DNA from: Xanthostigma xanthostigma
Lineage: Eukaryota > Arthropoda > Insecta > Raphidioptera > Raphidiidae
Direction: 5' to 3'
NCBI GenBank assembly: GCA_963575645.1
Contig: OY754469.1
Span: 12,852,001-12,916,000, forward strand
DNA length: 64,000 bases
Shown: positions 53,169-63,205 of the stretch, in pieces
Numbering within the stretch: position 1 is the first letter of the stretch
Layout: every line of letters begins with the position of its first letter
The notes under the pieces: generated by a model
The model's input: only the letters and a program-made list of their open reading frames with translations
What the model was told of the DNA's origin: nothing
Database searches by the model: none
Made by a program: the position numbers and the translations under genes

Positions 53169-53958
53169 ACTAATTCAATTATTTGATTGATCAGTTCGTG
53201 TTAGTCATCAGGATGACTACAAATTTTACATGCCCGATCTTTCATGAGGAAAATCGGTTTGAAACAACCTGTAGAGATCTCGTGTGGACGTTGCAGTCGC
53301 GTATTAGTGGAAAACTTGATAAAAAATCTATGGTGAAAAATTTCGTTTGGGTCGTATATCGAAACTTAATTTACAAAATCTTATCATTAAATGTTAGTCT
53401 GATTGAAATATCGGATATTATTTGTATATGAAAAAATATCTAGATTTGACATTACATTATTAATATATCGAAAAGAAGGAAAGTGCCTTCTATAGCGCGA
53501 AAGCAAAAAAAAATCGTGTTAAAGTTTAAAAAAATCTGTCAATCTATTTTTTTACCATTTTGCTACAATAAACGACTCCAGTTAATGACGACAATATAAT
53601 AAATGTTATATCTTTAAATGTTATGCGTTGGAAAAATGCTTAAAATAGACACCTGAGGCATTTCTTTAAGACTTGCTTGTTAAAAGTTATTATTACAATA
53701 TAAAAATTGATGTCAGCATTAGACTTCGTGTAAATTTACCTATCAAATTTCCAACGCACAGTGTAAACACTACTTTACCTGTACTGTTTATTATAATACT
53801 TGAACGACTTACACTCATGGTACGCTGTATTTTTGCCGCTATCCATTCGTCACTTATAACTGATCTCTATATACCTACAGAGAGAAGAAATTATACCTCT
53901 AAATAGTGGACAGTCAGTTAGAACTATCGACGCATACTCCTGGACATGATCTAGCGGT
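53169..53958. other. Intergenic sequence, nothing recognised
   Basis: Frames at 53183-53431 and 53673-53906 are unfamiliar and lack splice or homology support. Confidence 0.3.
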
Positions 53959-54285
53959 ATATAATACGCGCCACGAATCTAAAAGGATCGGAAGTTAGAT
54001 GTGAATGCGGGCTTGCGCTTGTACAGCCTGTTGAACAACTTCAAACTCGCAACTCAACAAAAATGAATAACAGTAACAACTTGACAATAGCGTACTCGAC
54101 TGTACTTTAAAGTAGGAAAGCGACAAGTAACAAAGGCAACGAGCGATCACGGCCAATCACCGACGAGCGCACGTTCCGTGCTGGTAGCTGGGAGGTGGTG
54201 GGAGTCACAACGGCTCTAAAATGTGCCTTTGCGACGCTGTTTGTGACTAACTTCCAAACCTTTTAGATCCGTGGCGCGTATTATA
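53959..54285. repeat. Inverted-repeat (MITE-like) element
   Basis: TATAATACGCGCCACGAATC, TAAAAGGATCGGAAGTTAG pairs with CTAACTTCCAAACCTTTTA, GATCCGTGGCGCGTATTATA. Confidence 0.75.
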
Positions 54286-54939
54286 AAAAGTGTCATCCCC
54301 TGAAAGAAAAAGGCCGGTCGATGCTAGGAACATCTTTATTTCTCTCAAAATAGTATCTTAACCTCAATCGTACGTGTAAGAGAGAAAAGCATAGAGATGG
54401 CCACAACGCAACTCTATCTCCCTCTGTGAGGCGTGTCCTCCGAGTTGGTTTTTTTCGATACGATCACTTGTTGATATTTATGCAATATTTCAGTATATAT
54501 TAATAAGAATCTGTTAGAGATTCGTCGGCATTTAGCACAGAAAAGAATCTCTAACGAGATTCTTCGATTTTAGGCTCTACAGGAACAGAGATGTATAAAT
54601 TTTGATTAAGCGTGTACTTCTTGTAGATAGCGGCAACAATACGTCATGCTAAACTGAAGTCGAACAGAATGTATATAAAATATTATTAAAATGCAGTAAA
54701 ATAAGGATGTTGTTGATAAAAGTAAGATTTTTAATAAATAAATTTGTGTTATAAAGATATAAATCTGCTGTTAATAAAAAATGACATGTAAGTTACAAAA
54801 TATTTGTTACAACCACGGGAAAGTTTATAAATGATCTATGATACGATTTTTATATTGAGGACACGCACTTTTCAGTTACATTAAAATTTTACACTAAAAA
54901 AGACTATGTCGGTCTCTATTACATTCCATCTGTACTGTT
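54286..54939. other. Intergenic sequence
   Basis: A small hairpin AAGAATCTGTTAGAGATTCG / AGAATCTCTAACGAGATTCT lies near 54506-54565. Nothing else recognised. Confidence 0.35.
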
Positions 54940-55700
54940 TATATACCCTGTTTTTTTTTTAACTTCCGCTATTATATAAAAAAAAATCAAAAACAATTTT
55001 TTCAAAAAAATCGGGAAGTTATTGTTTTCACCCCGATTTTCGAAAATAGAGTTTTCGCCAAATCTCGACGTTTTGAGGTTCTATTCTGACTATTTTGGCG
55101 ACGATGTCCATGGAGCTGTATGTGTGTGTGTATGTATAATGCAAACCTCTTATATCTTTTGAACGGAGTATCCGATTGAAACGCGGTTTACGGCATCTGA
55201 CGTGACCTTGCTGAACTTAGATTTCCTGAAAATTTCGGTCCAATAAATTTTGAGAAATCTCAAAAATACGTTTCAAAAATGTTTAGAAATTTGTTTTTTT
55301 GGTTTATTTTCTAAACTACTAAACCGATTAATTTCAAAATATAATCAGCTCTTCTCCTTAACAAACTGCGTCGATTTCCGCAAACCGCATCAAAATCAGT
55401 TCATTTGTTCACGAGATGTCGTGTATGAAAAATTCGTAGAAAGTATTTTTTTTCTTATTACTCTTAAAATTCTTATTAGATCGATTTTTTTGTAATAAAT
55501 TACTTTCTTAGGTTAAAAAACTGCGTCGATCTCCGCAAACCGCATCAAAATCAGTTTATTTGTTCACGAGATATCGCGAACGAGAAATTAGTAAAAACGT
55601 GTTTCGTTTCAAATCCTGCAAGTTAAAATCTGTCTGTAAAGAAATGATTTTATACTTTTTAGTTCGTTTTAAAAACGTGGTACCTATATTAAACAAAAAT
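54940..55700. repeat. Composite repeat region
   Basis: The phrase ACTGCGTCGAT, CCGCAAACCGCATCAAAATC is duplicated at 55365-55402 and 55520-55557. The end (55595-55690) matches an arm of 35411-35712 (AAAATCTGTCTGTAAAGAAA). A TGTGTGTGTGTATGTA run is near 55120. Confidence 0.5.
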
Positions 55701-56104
55701 GTTATTTTTTTATACTTTATTGATGACCTACAGAAAGATGATAATACGTTTTTCAATGCGAAAGCTAAGTGCCTCCTTTGATAAAGATCAAAATACAGGA
55801 ATTATTGTGCAGTGTACAATAATTCCTAAATTGTCGTTTAATGTGAAAACGTTCATTTGGTCGCTACCGTCACTGTCCGCCGTCCGCTGTCCGCGTCGAA
55901 TGTGGTGATGTCTATTGCACGGAACGACGACGACATCTTGCTGTCACCGCGTAATGTTAAAGGGGCTATGTTCTTCTGCACTCGACTAAAATAATGTTGT
56001 AGTACGGTCCTTTGTCGTATGATCAGAAGCGTGTAGTGTGAAAAGAGTCTTAAAAGTGCTCAATAAATGGATGAATGAATGATTCTAAATTATAATCTAT
56101 ATCT

Positions 56105-56722
56105 ATATCTATACTTAATATATAAAGCTGAAGAGTTTGTTTGTTTGTATGTTTGTTTGTTTGAACGCGCTAATCTCAGGAACTACTGGTTCAAATTGAA
56201 AAAAAAAATTGTTGGATAGCCCATTTATCGAGGAACGCTATAGGCTGTATAATATCACGCTACGACCATTAGAAGCAGAGCATTAATGAAAAATGTTGCA
56301 AAATGTATCTATTCAGGTGAAGTGCACTAACTAAATATACCTACTCATATTAGCGTTGTGAGTACACAACGTCGTATGACTCAATCGGTAGAGCATGCGA
56401 CTCTCAATATCAGGGTCGTGGGTTCGAGCCCCACGTTGGGCGAAAATATTTTTATTTTTTTTTTATTTTCTACATTGCTTTCTTCTAAGGCTTACATTTA
56501 AATTTATTTTAATTTTATTTAATTAATTAAAAAAAAAATATTACCTAGTTTAAAAAAGTATAAATACTGCTGTTTATCGACAAAAGCTTTTGAACGGTAA
56601 CTCCGATCATCTTGAAATTTGAACACAACATTCATCTCGATAAACTAAGGTGAATGTGTGTACTCATGTTCCTTCCCCATTCGTTCTTTTACACCCGGGT
56701 GAAACCGGACGGGACCGCTAGT
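56105..56722 (-). mobile_element. Element C, copy interrupted by a tRNA-like insertion
   Basis: The ends match the family (ATACTTAATATATAAAGCTG on the left; ACACCCGGGTGAAACCGGAC, GGGACCGCTAGT on the right). The normal text breaks at about 56310 (after AAATGTTGCAAAATGTA) and resumes at about 56585 (TTTTGAACGGTAACTCCGAT). Confidence 0.65.
56369..56442 (+). other. tRNA-Lys-like pseudogene or SINE head
   Basis: ATCGGTAGAGCATG and GGGTCGTGGGTTCGAGCCCC, ACGTTGGGCG are almost identical to tRNA-Lys(CTT) as I remember it, including a perfect T arm. The anticodon position reads CTC rather than CTT, the anticodon stem is mispaired, the D stem has a mismatch and the 5' acceptor strand does not pair. It is probably not a functional tRNA. 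Confidence 0.6.
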
Positions 56723-57254
56723 TGGTAATAACTGAGATAATTCAGAACCATTTTAGAGTCATTTTTATAATGCAACTACTCCATAACTACGTTGGTAACA
56801 CGAACACTGTTCATTTTAATAATGTAACAAGAAAATGAAATGAAATTTGGTTTTTGTTATTTATTGACAGTGGTCAATTTACAGAATGGCGTACCGTGAT
56901 GTGTGACACATATTTTGAAATATATTTGCGATTAATTATCATTGTTTATAACGAATGTCAAAACAGAATCTTTAATTAATAAATACTATAAATATAGATG
57001 TATCAAGATTACTTGTATCTACTATTTATTGGTACATTAATGAAGGAAAAAATAAAGTTGATATTTATTATTAATTATTAGTTATTTTTCTTTTATTTAT
57101 TGAACCTACAACAAAATATAAGAATAAACGTAACGTATACTTGGTGTTTATTCGCTTAAAAATAATTATTTTTTCTAACCATAGTTATTGAAAGAAACAA
57201 TTATGTTCCACGTAATCCCTTAATTTTTTTCGTTATAAATATAAATTTTTTAAG
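56723..57254. other. Downstream flank of the Gr gene
   Basis: AT-rich; the 3' UTR of the minus-strand Gr gene should lie here, and several AATAAA-like words occur on that strand. No other feature. Confidence 0.4.
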
Positions 57255-57335
57255 TTATGTAATTTCCGCATCTTTTGACAAACTTATTTTAAATTGAAGC
57301 AACACAATTAAATAAATAGCAATTTTTTGTATACC
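57255..57335 (-). CDS. Gr21a-like: Gr terminal exon: last TM segment and C terminus
   Basis: The acceptor is ACTTTTATAG; 26 codons plus TAA. It encodes GIQKIAIYLIVLLQFKIS and a short polar tail. The YLIVLLQFK core corresponds to the TYhhhhhQF signature that closes insect Grs, with the usual Thr replaced by Ile. Confidence 0.85.
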   Translation of the reverse strand, partial: GIQKIAIYLIVLLQFKISLSKDAEIT

Positions 57336-60300
57336 CTATAAAAGTAAAAAAATAGTTAATAAATTAAAAATTCAAAAAACTTGCTTACAACTATTGTACT
57401 CACAGACGTTAATAAAGCTCTGTTCACATCAGCGTATCCTTTTAAAGATACAACAGGTGGGTTCATCTCTATTGCTACTAGAAATAACTCAATCTATACA
57501 ACGACAAAAAAAATAAAACATTAAAAATGAATGAAAAATTTCAAAAAACTAAAAATACATTTTTCCATTACTTCTTTAATTGTTGTCTGTTCAACTTTTT
57601 TCAAATTGACACTGAGCAAAGTATCAGCAACTCTTTTAGCAACTTTAACTGTCGACTGATGTGCGCAATCGCAAAAAATGAAAAGCAGACATGAACAGTA
57701 AAATGTGTCAACCATTAAACCCATTTCCTTGAATGAGAATCTAAACCCATGGTCAACAATTTCAGCAAGAAATCCATAAACCTGAAAAATAATAGATACA
57801 GAAAGTAAATATTTTGTTTAAATCTTTTTGAACGACGTATTTAAATGACGAAAAAAATTAGGGACCAAATGAATTAAAGAGTGTAGAAACGAAAATATTT
57901 TACAGCAAATGTATACCCGCAGTAACACTAGGTTTGAAATCTTCTATTCTAGGCAAGGGCGTAGATATTTTTTCTTTTAGGTAAAGTAAAAAAATCAATA
58001 TTTTTTTGTTTTATTAATATAGGAATAGGTATGCACGAAGGAAGGTGTCAAGTAAAATATTCATTCCCAAACTAATTTTACAAATCCTTTTTCAAAAAGT
58101 ATTTCTAAATTTTAATTTTTAGCCCGGTATTCATATTATTTCCAATTTTATTTTTTTATTATTATGATCCTGGGGGAGTAATTACCCCCTTTACCCCTCA
58201 TATCTACGCCCTTGGTTCTAGGTTTCCCTTACTGATAATCAGTGTTCTCTCTAATTTTTTCGCTGACTGCGCGGTACAAAAGGTGCAAAAGTTTATGGGA
58301 GCAAAAATGTTCAAAAAATGTAAAAGTGTGTCCGTGGAAGGGGGGGTCCTGTGCCTGTGTTTGAAGTCAAAAGTTTTTTTTTTATAAATAGGTACTCTTG
58401 AAAATTACATTTTAAAGCATTTTAATAACACACAAACAAGAAATGATTTTTGCCATTTTTAGATGCAATTCTTTTATAAAAAATGACGGACAAGCCCATT
58501 GTGCCCAAAATACAGAGATAGCTGCGCAGCTTTCGAAAAATTAGCGCGCAGCTTAGAGGGAACTTTGCTGAGAATTATTTGACGTCTATATTATGAACTT
58601 CCTGTCAGTAATTTTTTAAGAACTTACTGCGATTGTAATATTGACAAAAAGAAAAAGGCAATACGTAGAATATGTTCGGGCGTATGCATTACCAAGCTTC
58701 TGTACAATTTCACTAAGCATGAGCCATAAGTGTCTATAGTATTTTATTATGTATGTTGAACATTTCTCATTTACGTCCTGAAAAAGAAACTTTTTTTATA
58801 CATATTCTATCATCAAATAGTATATTGTGTGACTAGTGAGGGAAGAAGAAGATTCCATGAGCGTGAAATTTGCCGCACGAGCGTAGCGAGTGCGGTAACA
58901 TGCGAGTGGAATATTCTCCTTCGATCAATGGTCGAACATAATACTTTATTCAACTAGCACGAGTAATATGTAATCGGGGCCCTGATAAAAGAGGGAAAAA
59001 TAATAAGTCACTTCATTGATTGACGTACCCACCGCCCTCGATGCACACAAGATGGCCCTGACTTTCGCTGAATTGCGATGCTGTTTTCATATATACAAAT
59101 CGCTACCGCGTTCCTATTCGTCCAGAAACCATGCAGTAATAATTCATTACCGTACGGTTTCGGCTCGCTACCGCGTTCTTATTGGTCCAGAAACTATGCA
59201 GTAATACCTACATTATCGTACAGTTTCGGCTCATTATTAGCACTCTACGCGTCAACATGAAGTAATTTATTTTCAACGTGTAAACTTTAAAGTAATGTAT
59301 CCAGTTTTACACGTGGGTAATGTATGACCTCTCACACAACCATTTTAAAACAGCTTTTAACAACGAGGCTGGTCTTGCAGTTAGAAACACTGTTGGGACT
59401 AGTGATGTGTCCACATGACTCTTTATTGGAAGCTGGCTCCGTACGCTCCGCTCACTAAAAAGAGTCGCTCGGAGCGAGTCGTTCAAAGGAGCGACACTTA
59501 GACAGTACGCACTACACAAGAGTTCAGACTGCAGAGGTGTGAACTGCCGTCATACATGCTCAGAAGTTACGTAGCATTGCACAGCACAAGACACACACTC
59601 AGCTCTGAGCTCATTTTAATATGATTCTGTTCTTATATTATTCACATTTCGGATAAACTATAAAGTACAATGAAAGCTTAACAATAATAATATTTATTGT
59701 TACAATATGATATCTTTGTCAACGACGTCAATGTGAATGGTTTAAGTCACTGTAAGCTTAGTACTATTACACTTACAGTGTGTCATTCAACATTAAATGA
59801 CACTGCAAAGATAACTCCGTACGTGCAAAATTCACTAGTGCCTCTATGGCCTGTGCTATGTGCGCTCTATAAATGTGCGAATGCAACAGTACAGAGCAAT
59901 GGCGCTCGGAGTAAGTCATTCACAAAAAAAAGAGCGACTCGCTCCGCTCCGAGAAGGAAGTCGTTCATTATGAACGACTCGCTCAGGAACGTCATATCAC
60001 TAGTTGGGACTTCAGCTGGCTAGCAGGCTGGCTACGAAGCTAGAAATGCCGTCACTGCTGGGTCACATGCGAGGTTACAAAATTAATTTTAAAATTAAAA
60101 CCGGGGCTATTTTTCATACTAGCTTGTCTGCTTGTTTTGAGCAAGAACCAATCAGAAAACAGCTTCTTGTCACGTGGACGTCACGAACAAACGCCCATAA
60201 ACCAACATGACGTCATGGTATCTGCATTTGCTCATACAACAGACACGTTCTACTCTTTAGACATAATGTATTCAGTTGCTGTAGACTATAGAATGTATAG

Positions 60301-63205
60301 TTCAGTCACTGCGCGCGCACCAAACTCATCAACAAAACAAACTTGAAAAAACGTATCGTGTGAATCGAGCACATAAAAGCCATCAAGAAATCCAGCGCTG
60401 GAAAACTAGCAGTAAAACCATATATTTTATAACTTTTATATTGCCAGTGGCCATGCAAAAGTGGAAGCGTGGCCCATGAAGTGAGACAGCAAATGACTGT
60501 CTCTATCGCTTTCTTTTTACTTGACCCGTTGAGCGCAAGTGTCGCGTCTGTAGTGGGGCAATTAGTAAGTGGAATAGAGCAAGTCACAGCTTAGTTTCTT
60601 GTGCAAACTGACGCTGAAAATGACGCGCATCTATTCACGGATATGCGCATGAGACTCGGAGTATAATAAGTGAGACAGACGTATAAATGTCTGCACCGTA
60701 TTGTTTAAGTCTTTCTCCCAATCTTTGCTAGCAATATAGAGGATATATCAGTAAAACCAGCCTCGTGTGTGTTTATATATTCAATTGAAACACTAATTTA
60801 CATATTCTGAAAGTCTTTCAAATACTTGATACTGACATCTGCAAAGCTTTTAGAAAGCGCATCACTAGCTTCAGCTACACCCCTGCAGTTGATGTACCAC
60901 AGAGCGCAGTTCATGTTGATCATTGTGATAATATGATAGTAGGCCATGGTATGCCATAGTTTGAAACCAGCCAGCAGAGCACTGAGTGCCATTAAGAAAG
61001 CCACAGCGAATGCCAAACATCCAACGCTAATAACGATGATCAATGTTTGTAAGTGAGGAAACTCTAATAACCGCCCGGTTACTTTGTAATATTTTAACTG
61101 TAATCAATTAGAAATTAGACGTTAATATCAATCTCGTGTTCATGGTCATCACGAGTGCGATAATGTACAGGTACCGCCCATGGACAGAAGATGATTGCAG
61201 ACCCTTCAAATAGATTTACAGAGGACTTGAACAGACTCAATAGACCGAAAATGATGGAAGTGTTTGGACTTTTGATCGACCACGCACTACTGAAGAAATA
61301 TCTATGCACGACGGGAACTCTGAGAAATTTCTTATTCGATTGTGAGGCCTTAGCTTACAGAATAACAACCATCTTTAGATACGTAGATAGGGGTGGTATA
61401 ATTCTACAGAAAAATCTAATCGCCTATCTTTTGGAGCGCATGAGAAGATATCAGATTACTGGAGGACTAGATTCAAGATAATGGGGAGCAGAAAATTCTT
61501 ATAGGATAACGTGCATCATTGGGCTGTTCTGGGACCAACCCTAATTAATTAAATCACTCATTAATAAGTTAATTTTACTATTATAGAAATTAATTATTAA
61601 ATAAGGTAAGATAGACTGAACATTGAGAAATTCAAACATATTGGCATTTATCAATAAAGATACATGATCTAATCGCTAGTAGTTTGGTCAATGAGTGCTC
61701 ATAAGGGGCATCTAGATGGAAAAGTCGAAAGCAGAACATTTGACTTAGGAACTTTGTTTGGACTAGTTAGGAGATAAACATACTAAAAGTCCTTGCCCCT
61801 CTGAGGTACGCCCGAAGGGGGGGAGCACAAAGAAGGTCCCGTTTTTTGGTTTTTTGCTTTCATCTCGAAAACGGTACGTCGTACGAAATTTTGTTGTAAT
61901 ACATAATGAAAGCTGATAAAATTCTCTACAACTTTAGTTTTCACACTTTTTATCTATCTCCAATCTTTGCCTAGCTATGAGCTCCGAAAAATGGTCGATT
62001 TTCAAAAATATGTTAAATTCTCTGTAGCACATTGTAACAATACGAATTTGTCAAAATCATTTCGTATCGCTCATCCACACTATTAAAAACACCCACACAC
62101 TATTAAAAAATAACATAAGCTTTAACCTATTGGAGGCCCTGGGCACATTAGGATTATGGGGCCCCTATGACCTTAACAGAGCACTATTTTGTTAGAATAG
62201 ACAAAGAAAATAGATAAACAAGGTTCTAGATTCTAAGTCGAGGAAATGTGATATAAAATGCATATATTTAAAAGGATCACGTTCCCAATTTTAACATGAA
62301 GGACACAAAAAAATAAGTATATGAAAAATAGTTCACTGATGATTTTTGTTTAAAACAGTTTAGGTACTTAGTATACCATTAAACTAGGGGGTCCCTATCG
62401 ATCGCGGGGCCCTGGGCACGTGCCAGAGTGCCCAGTGGGAAAGAGGGCCCTGCGTGGAGGTACTCCCAGCTTATGTTATTTTTTAATAGTGTGTGGGTGT
62501 TTTTAATAGTGTGGATGAGCGATACGAAATGATTTTGACAAATTCGTATTGTTACAATGTGCTACAGAGAATTTAACACATTTTTGAAAATCGACCATTT
62601 TTCGGAGCTCATAGCTAGGCAAAGATTGGAGATAGATAAAAAGTGTGAAAGCTAAAGTTGTAGAGAATTTTATCAGCTTTCATTATGTATTCCAACAAAA
62701 TTTCGTACGACGTACCGTTTTCGAGATGAAAGCAAAATACCAAAAAACGGGACCTTCTTTGTGCTCCCCCCCCTTCGGGCGTACCTCGGAGGGGTAAAGA
62801 CTTTTAGTATGTTTATCTCCTAACTAGTCCAAACAAAGTTCCTAAGTCAAATGTTCTGCTTTCGACTTTTCCATCTAGAATTATTCGTTGATTAAGCTAT
62901 AGTTAATTAGACCATTAAGAGCTAAAAATAAAATGAATAGCTCCGTTTTACCTGAAATCGCGTCCAAGTGTTCTTATAGTCAGCCACTTCATTTGCGACA
63001 CCCCAGCCTACGAACGGTATCCAGAAATGTGGCACCAGAAATACCACAAAAATAATAGAATAAATATATTCATCGAAACGTTTCCCGGTTTCCCAGAGGA
63101 TATTTAAACGTTCCCGTCCAACCAACACAACCAATATAGATGTGATGATGTAAAAGAAAAATGCATAAATAGTTGCTGATGAAAACCAACGAAAAGATAT
63201 CTTCC
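57255..63205 (-). CDS. Gr21a-like: CO2-receptor-type insect gustatory receptor, six exons, N terminus missing
   Basis: This entry gives the gene span. Transcribed leftward, exons are 63205-62952, 61097-60837, 58777-58628, 57781-57572, 57493-57404 and 57335-57255; phases agree throughout and give 347 codons plus stop. The protein has the hydrophobic segments of a seven-TM insect Gr, which are ligand-gated cation channels of chemosensory neurons. The residues match the highly conserved Gr21a/Gr63a (Gr1/Gr2/Gr3) CO2-receptor branch: PHFWIPFVGWG, YYKVTG, YYHIITMINMNCALWYINCR, LGNAYARTYSTYCLF, FCDCAH and a C-terminal YLIVLLQFK in place of the usual TYhhhhhQF. Such receptors work as heteromers, so a partner gene is expected elsewhere. 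Roughly 80-100 N-terminal residues are missing, presumably encoded to the right of the window. Which paralogue this is cannot be decided from memory. Confidence 0.9.
57404..57493 (-). CDS. Gr21a-like: Gr exon: MNPPVVSLKGY segment
   Basis: A 30-codon exon between TTGTATAG and TCT|GTGAGT. It encodes IELFLVAIEMNPPVVSLKGY followed by ADVNRALLTS, the conserved stretch just before the last TM segment of CO2-type receptors. The intron separating it from the preceding exon is only 78 bp. Confidence 0.9.
57572..57781 (-). CDS. Gr21a-like: Gr exon: FCDCAH segment
   Basis: The acceptor is TATTATTTTTCAG and the donor GAA|GTAATG; 70 codons, phase 0. It begins VYGFLAEIVDHG and includes the hydrophobic run GLMVDTFYCSCLLFIFCDCA, then an amphipathic cytoplasmic stretch ending QTTIKE. 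The FCDCAH motif at the end of this TM segment is typical of this Gr branch. Confidence 0.92.
57954..58214. mobile_element. hAT-like MITE in Gr intron
   Basis: CAAGGGCGTAGATAT and ATATCTACGCCCTTG inverted ends lie between ATTCTAGG (57946-57953) and GTTCTAGG (58215-58222), a 7-of-8 octamer duplication. Fragments occur at 8335-8495 and 34255-34412. Confidence 0.8.
58240..58570. mobile_element. hAT-like MITE in Gr intron
   Basis: CAGTGTTCTCTCTAATTTTT at the left corresponds to the inverse of CTTAGAGGGAACTTTGCTG at the right, with inner GCTGACTGCGCGG / TTAGCGCGCAGCTT. The flanking octamers are diverged. Confidence 0.6.
58628..58777 (-). CDS. Gr21a-like: Gr exon: LGNAYARTYSTY segment
   Basis: The exon has an acceptor (TTTCTTTTTCAG), exactly 50 codons and a consensus donor (GCA|GTAAGT). 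The peptide contains YYRHLWLMLSEI, then QKLGNAYARTYSTYCLF, then FVNITIA, one of the most conserved blocks of the CO2-receptor lineage. It was found by looking for this block between flanking exons; the phases then proved consistent on both sides. Confidence 0.92.
58778..59399. other. Gr intron, partly repeat-like
   Basis: A direct duplication of TTTCGGCTCGCTACCGCGTT-type text occurs within 59095-59230. An AACGAGGCTGG word at 59363 may be the end of an older element that also includes 60003-60770. Confidence 0.4.
59400..60002. mobile_element. hAT element with perfect 8-bp target duplication
   Basis: TAGTGATGTG at the left and CATATCACTA at the right are the ends, bounded on both sides by the identical octamer GTTGGGAC (59392-59399, 60003-60010). 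Subterminal GAGTCGCTCGGAGCGAGTCG and GAGCGACTCGCTCCGCTCCG repeats pair. The interior has no transposase. Confidence 0.85.
60003..60836. other. Gr intron, probable element remainder
   Basis: The text resumes the sequence cut by the hAT insertion (GTTGGGACTTCAGCTGGC) and reaches CCAGCCTCGTGTGTG near 60756, the inverse of the AACGAGGCTGG word at 59363. This suggests one older element of about 800 bp into which the hAT inserted. Confidence 0.4.
60837..61097 (-). CDS. Gr21a-like: Gr exon: TM3-TM4 region, WYINCR motif
   Basis: The acceptor is TTGATTACAG. The exon opens LKYYKVTG, continuing the FQ end of the previous exon exactly as in family members. It contains a hydrophobic segment (IIVISVGCLAFAVAFLMALS) and LWHTMAYYHIITMINMN followed by CALWYINCR. 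I place the donor at GAT|GTCAGT because it is phase 0, matching the next exon; the +3 pyrimidine makes it weaker than usual. Reading through instead gives a stop 12 codons later (60798-60800). Confidence 0.88.
61164..61481 (+). pseudogene. Non-LTR retrotransposon ORF2 3' fragment in Gr intron
   Basis: The plus-strand frame reads LNRLNRPKMMEVFGLLIDHA, LLKKYLCTTGTLRN and FLFDCEALAYRITTIF. This matches the segment after the reverse transcriptase/RNase H of jockey/R1-type elements, where LTGH-x-x-L-x-x-HL is followed by a C-x-x-C ... H-x-L-F-x-C-P-A-L knuckle. The CxxC part appears deleted between TGTLRN and FLFDCEAL. It lies antisense to the Gr gene. Confidence 0.55.
61711..62879. repeat. 1.17-kb inverted repeat in Gr intron
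   Basis: TCTAGATGGAAAAGTCGAAA pairs with TTTCGACTTTTCCATCTAGA. Arms of about 410 bp (61711-62121, 62470-62879) are nearly identical, including the G-rich CGAAGGGGGGGAGCACAAAG block. The 350-bp centre differs in composition and has its own GGCCCTGGGCAC repeats (62134, 62407). Confidence 0.9.
62952..63205 (-). CDS. Gr21a-like: Gr exon: TM1 and TM2 region
   Basis: The acceptor is TTACAAATTTTCAG (reading the minus strand) and the donor CAG|GTAAAA. It enters with two bases of a split codon, so an upstream exon exists. The 84 codons include hydrophobic stretches at about 9-28 and 47-66 and the signature PHFWIPFVGWGVA, then YKNTWTRFQ at the end of the exon. The signature is characteristic of the CO2-receptor branch of insect Grs. 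Confidence 0.92.

Noticed and set aside
60798..60836. Gr exon ending at the in-frame TAA
   Set aside because: The phase-0 donor at 60836 joins perfectly to the next conserved exon, and the extra 12 codons lack family similarity.
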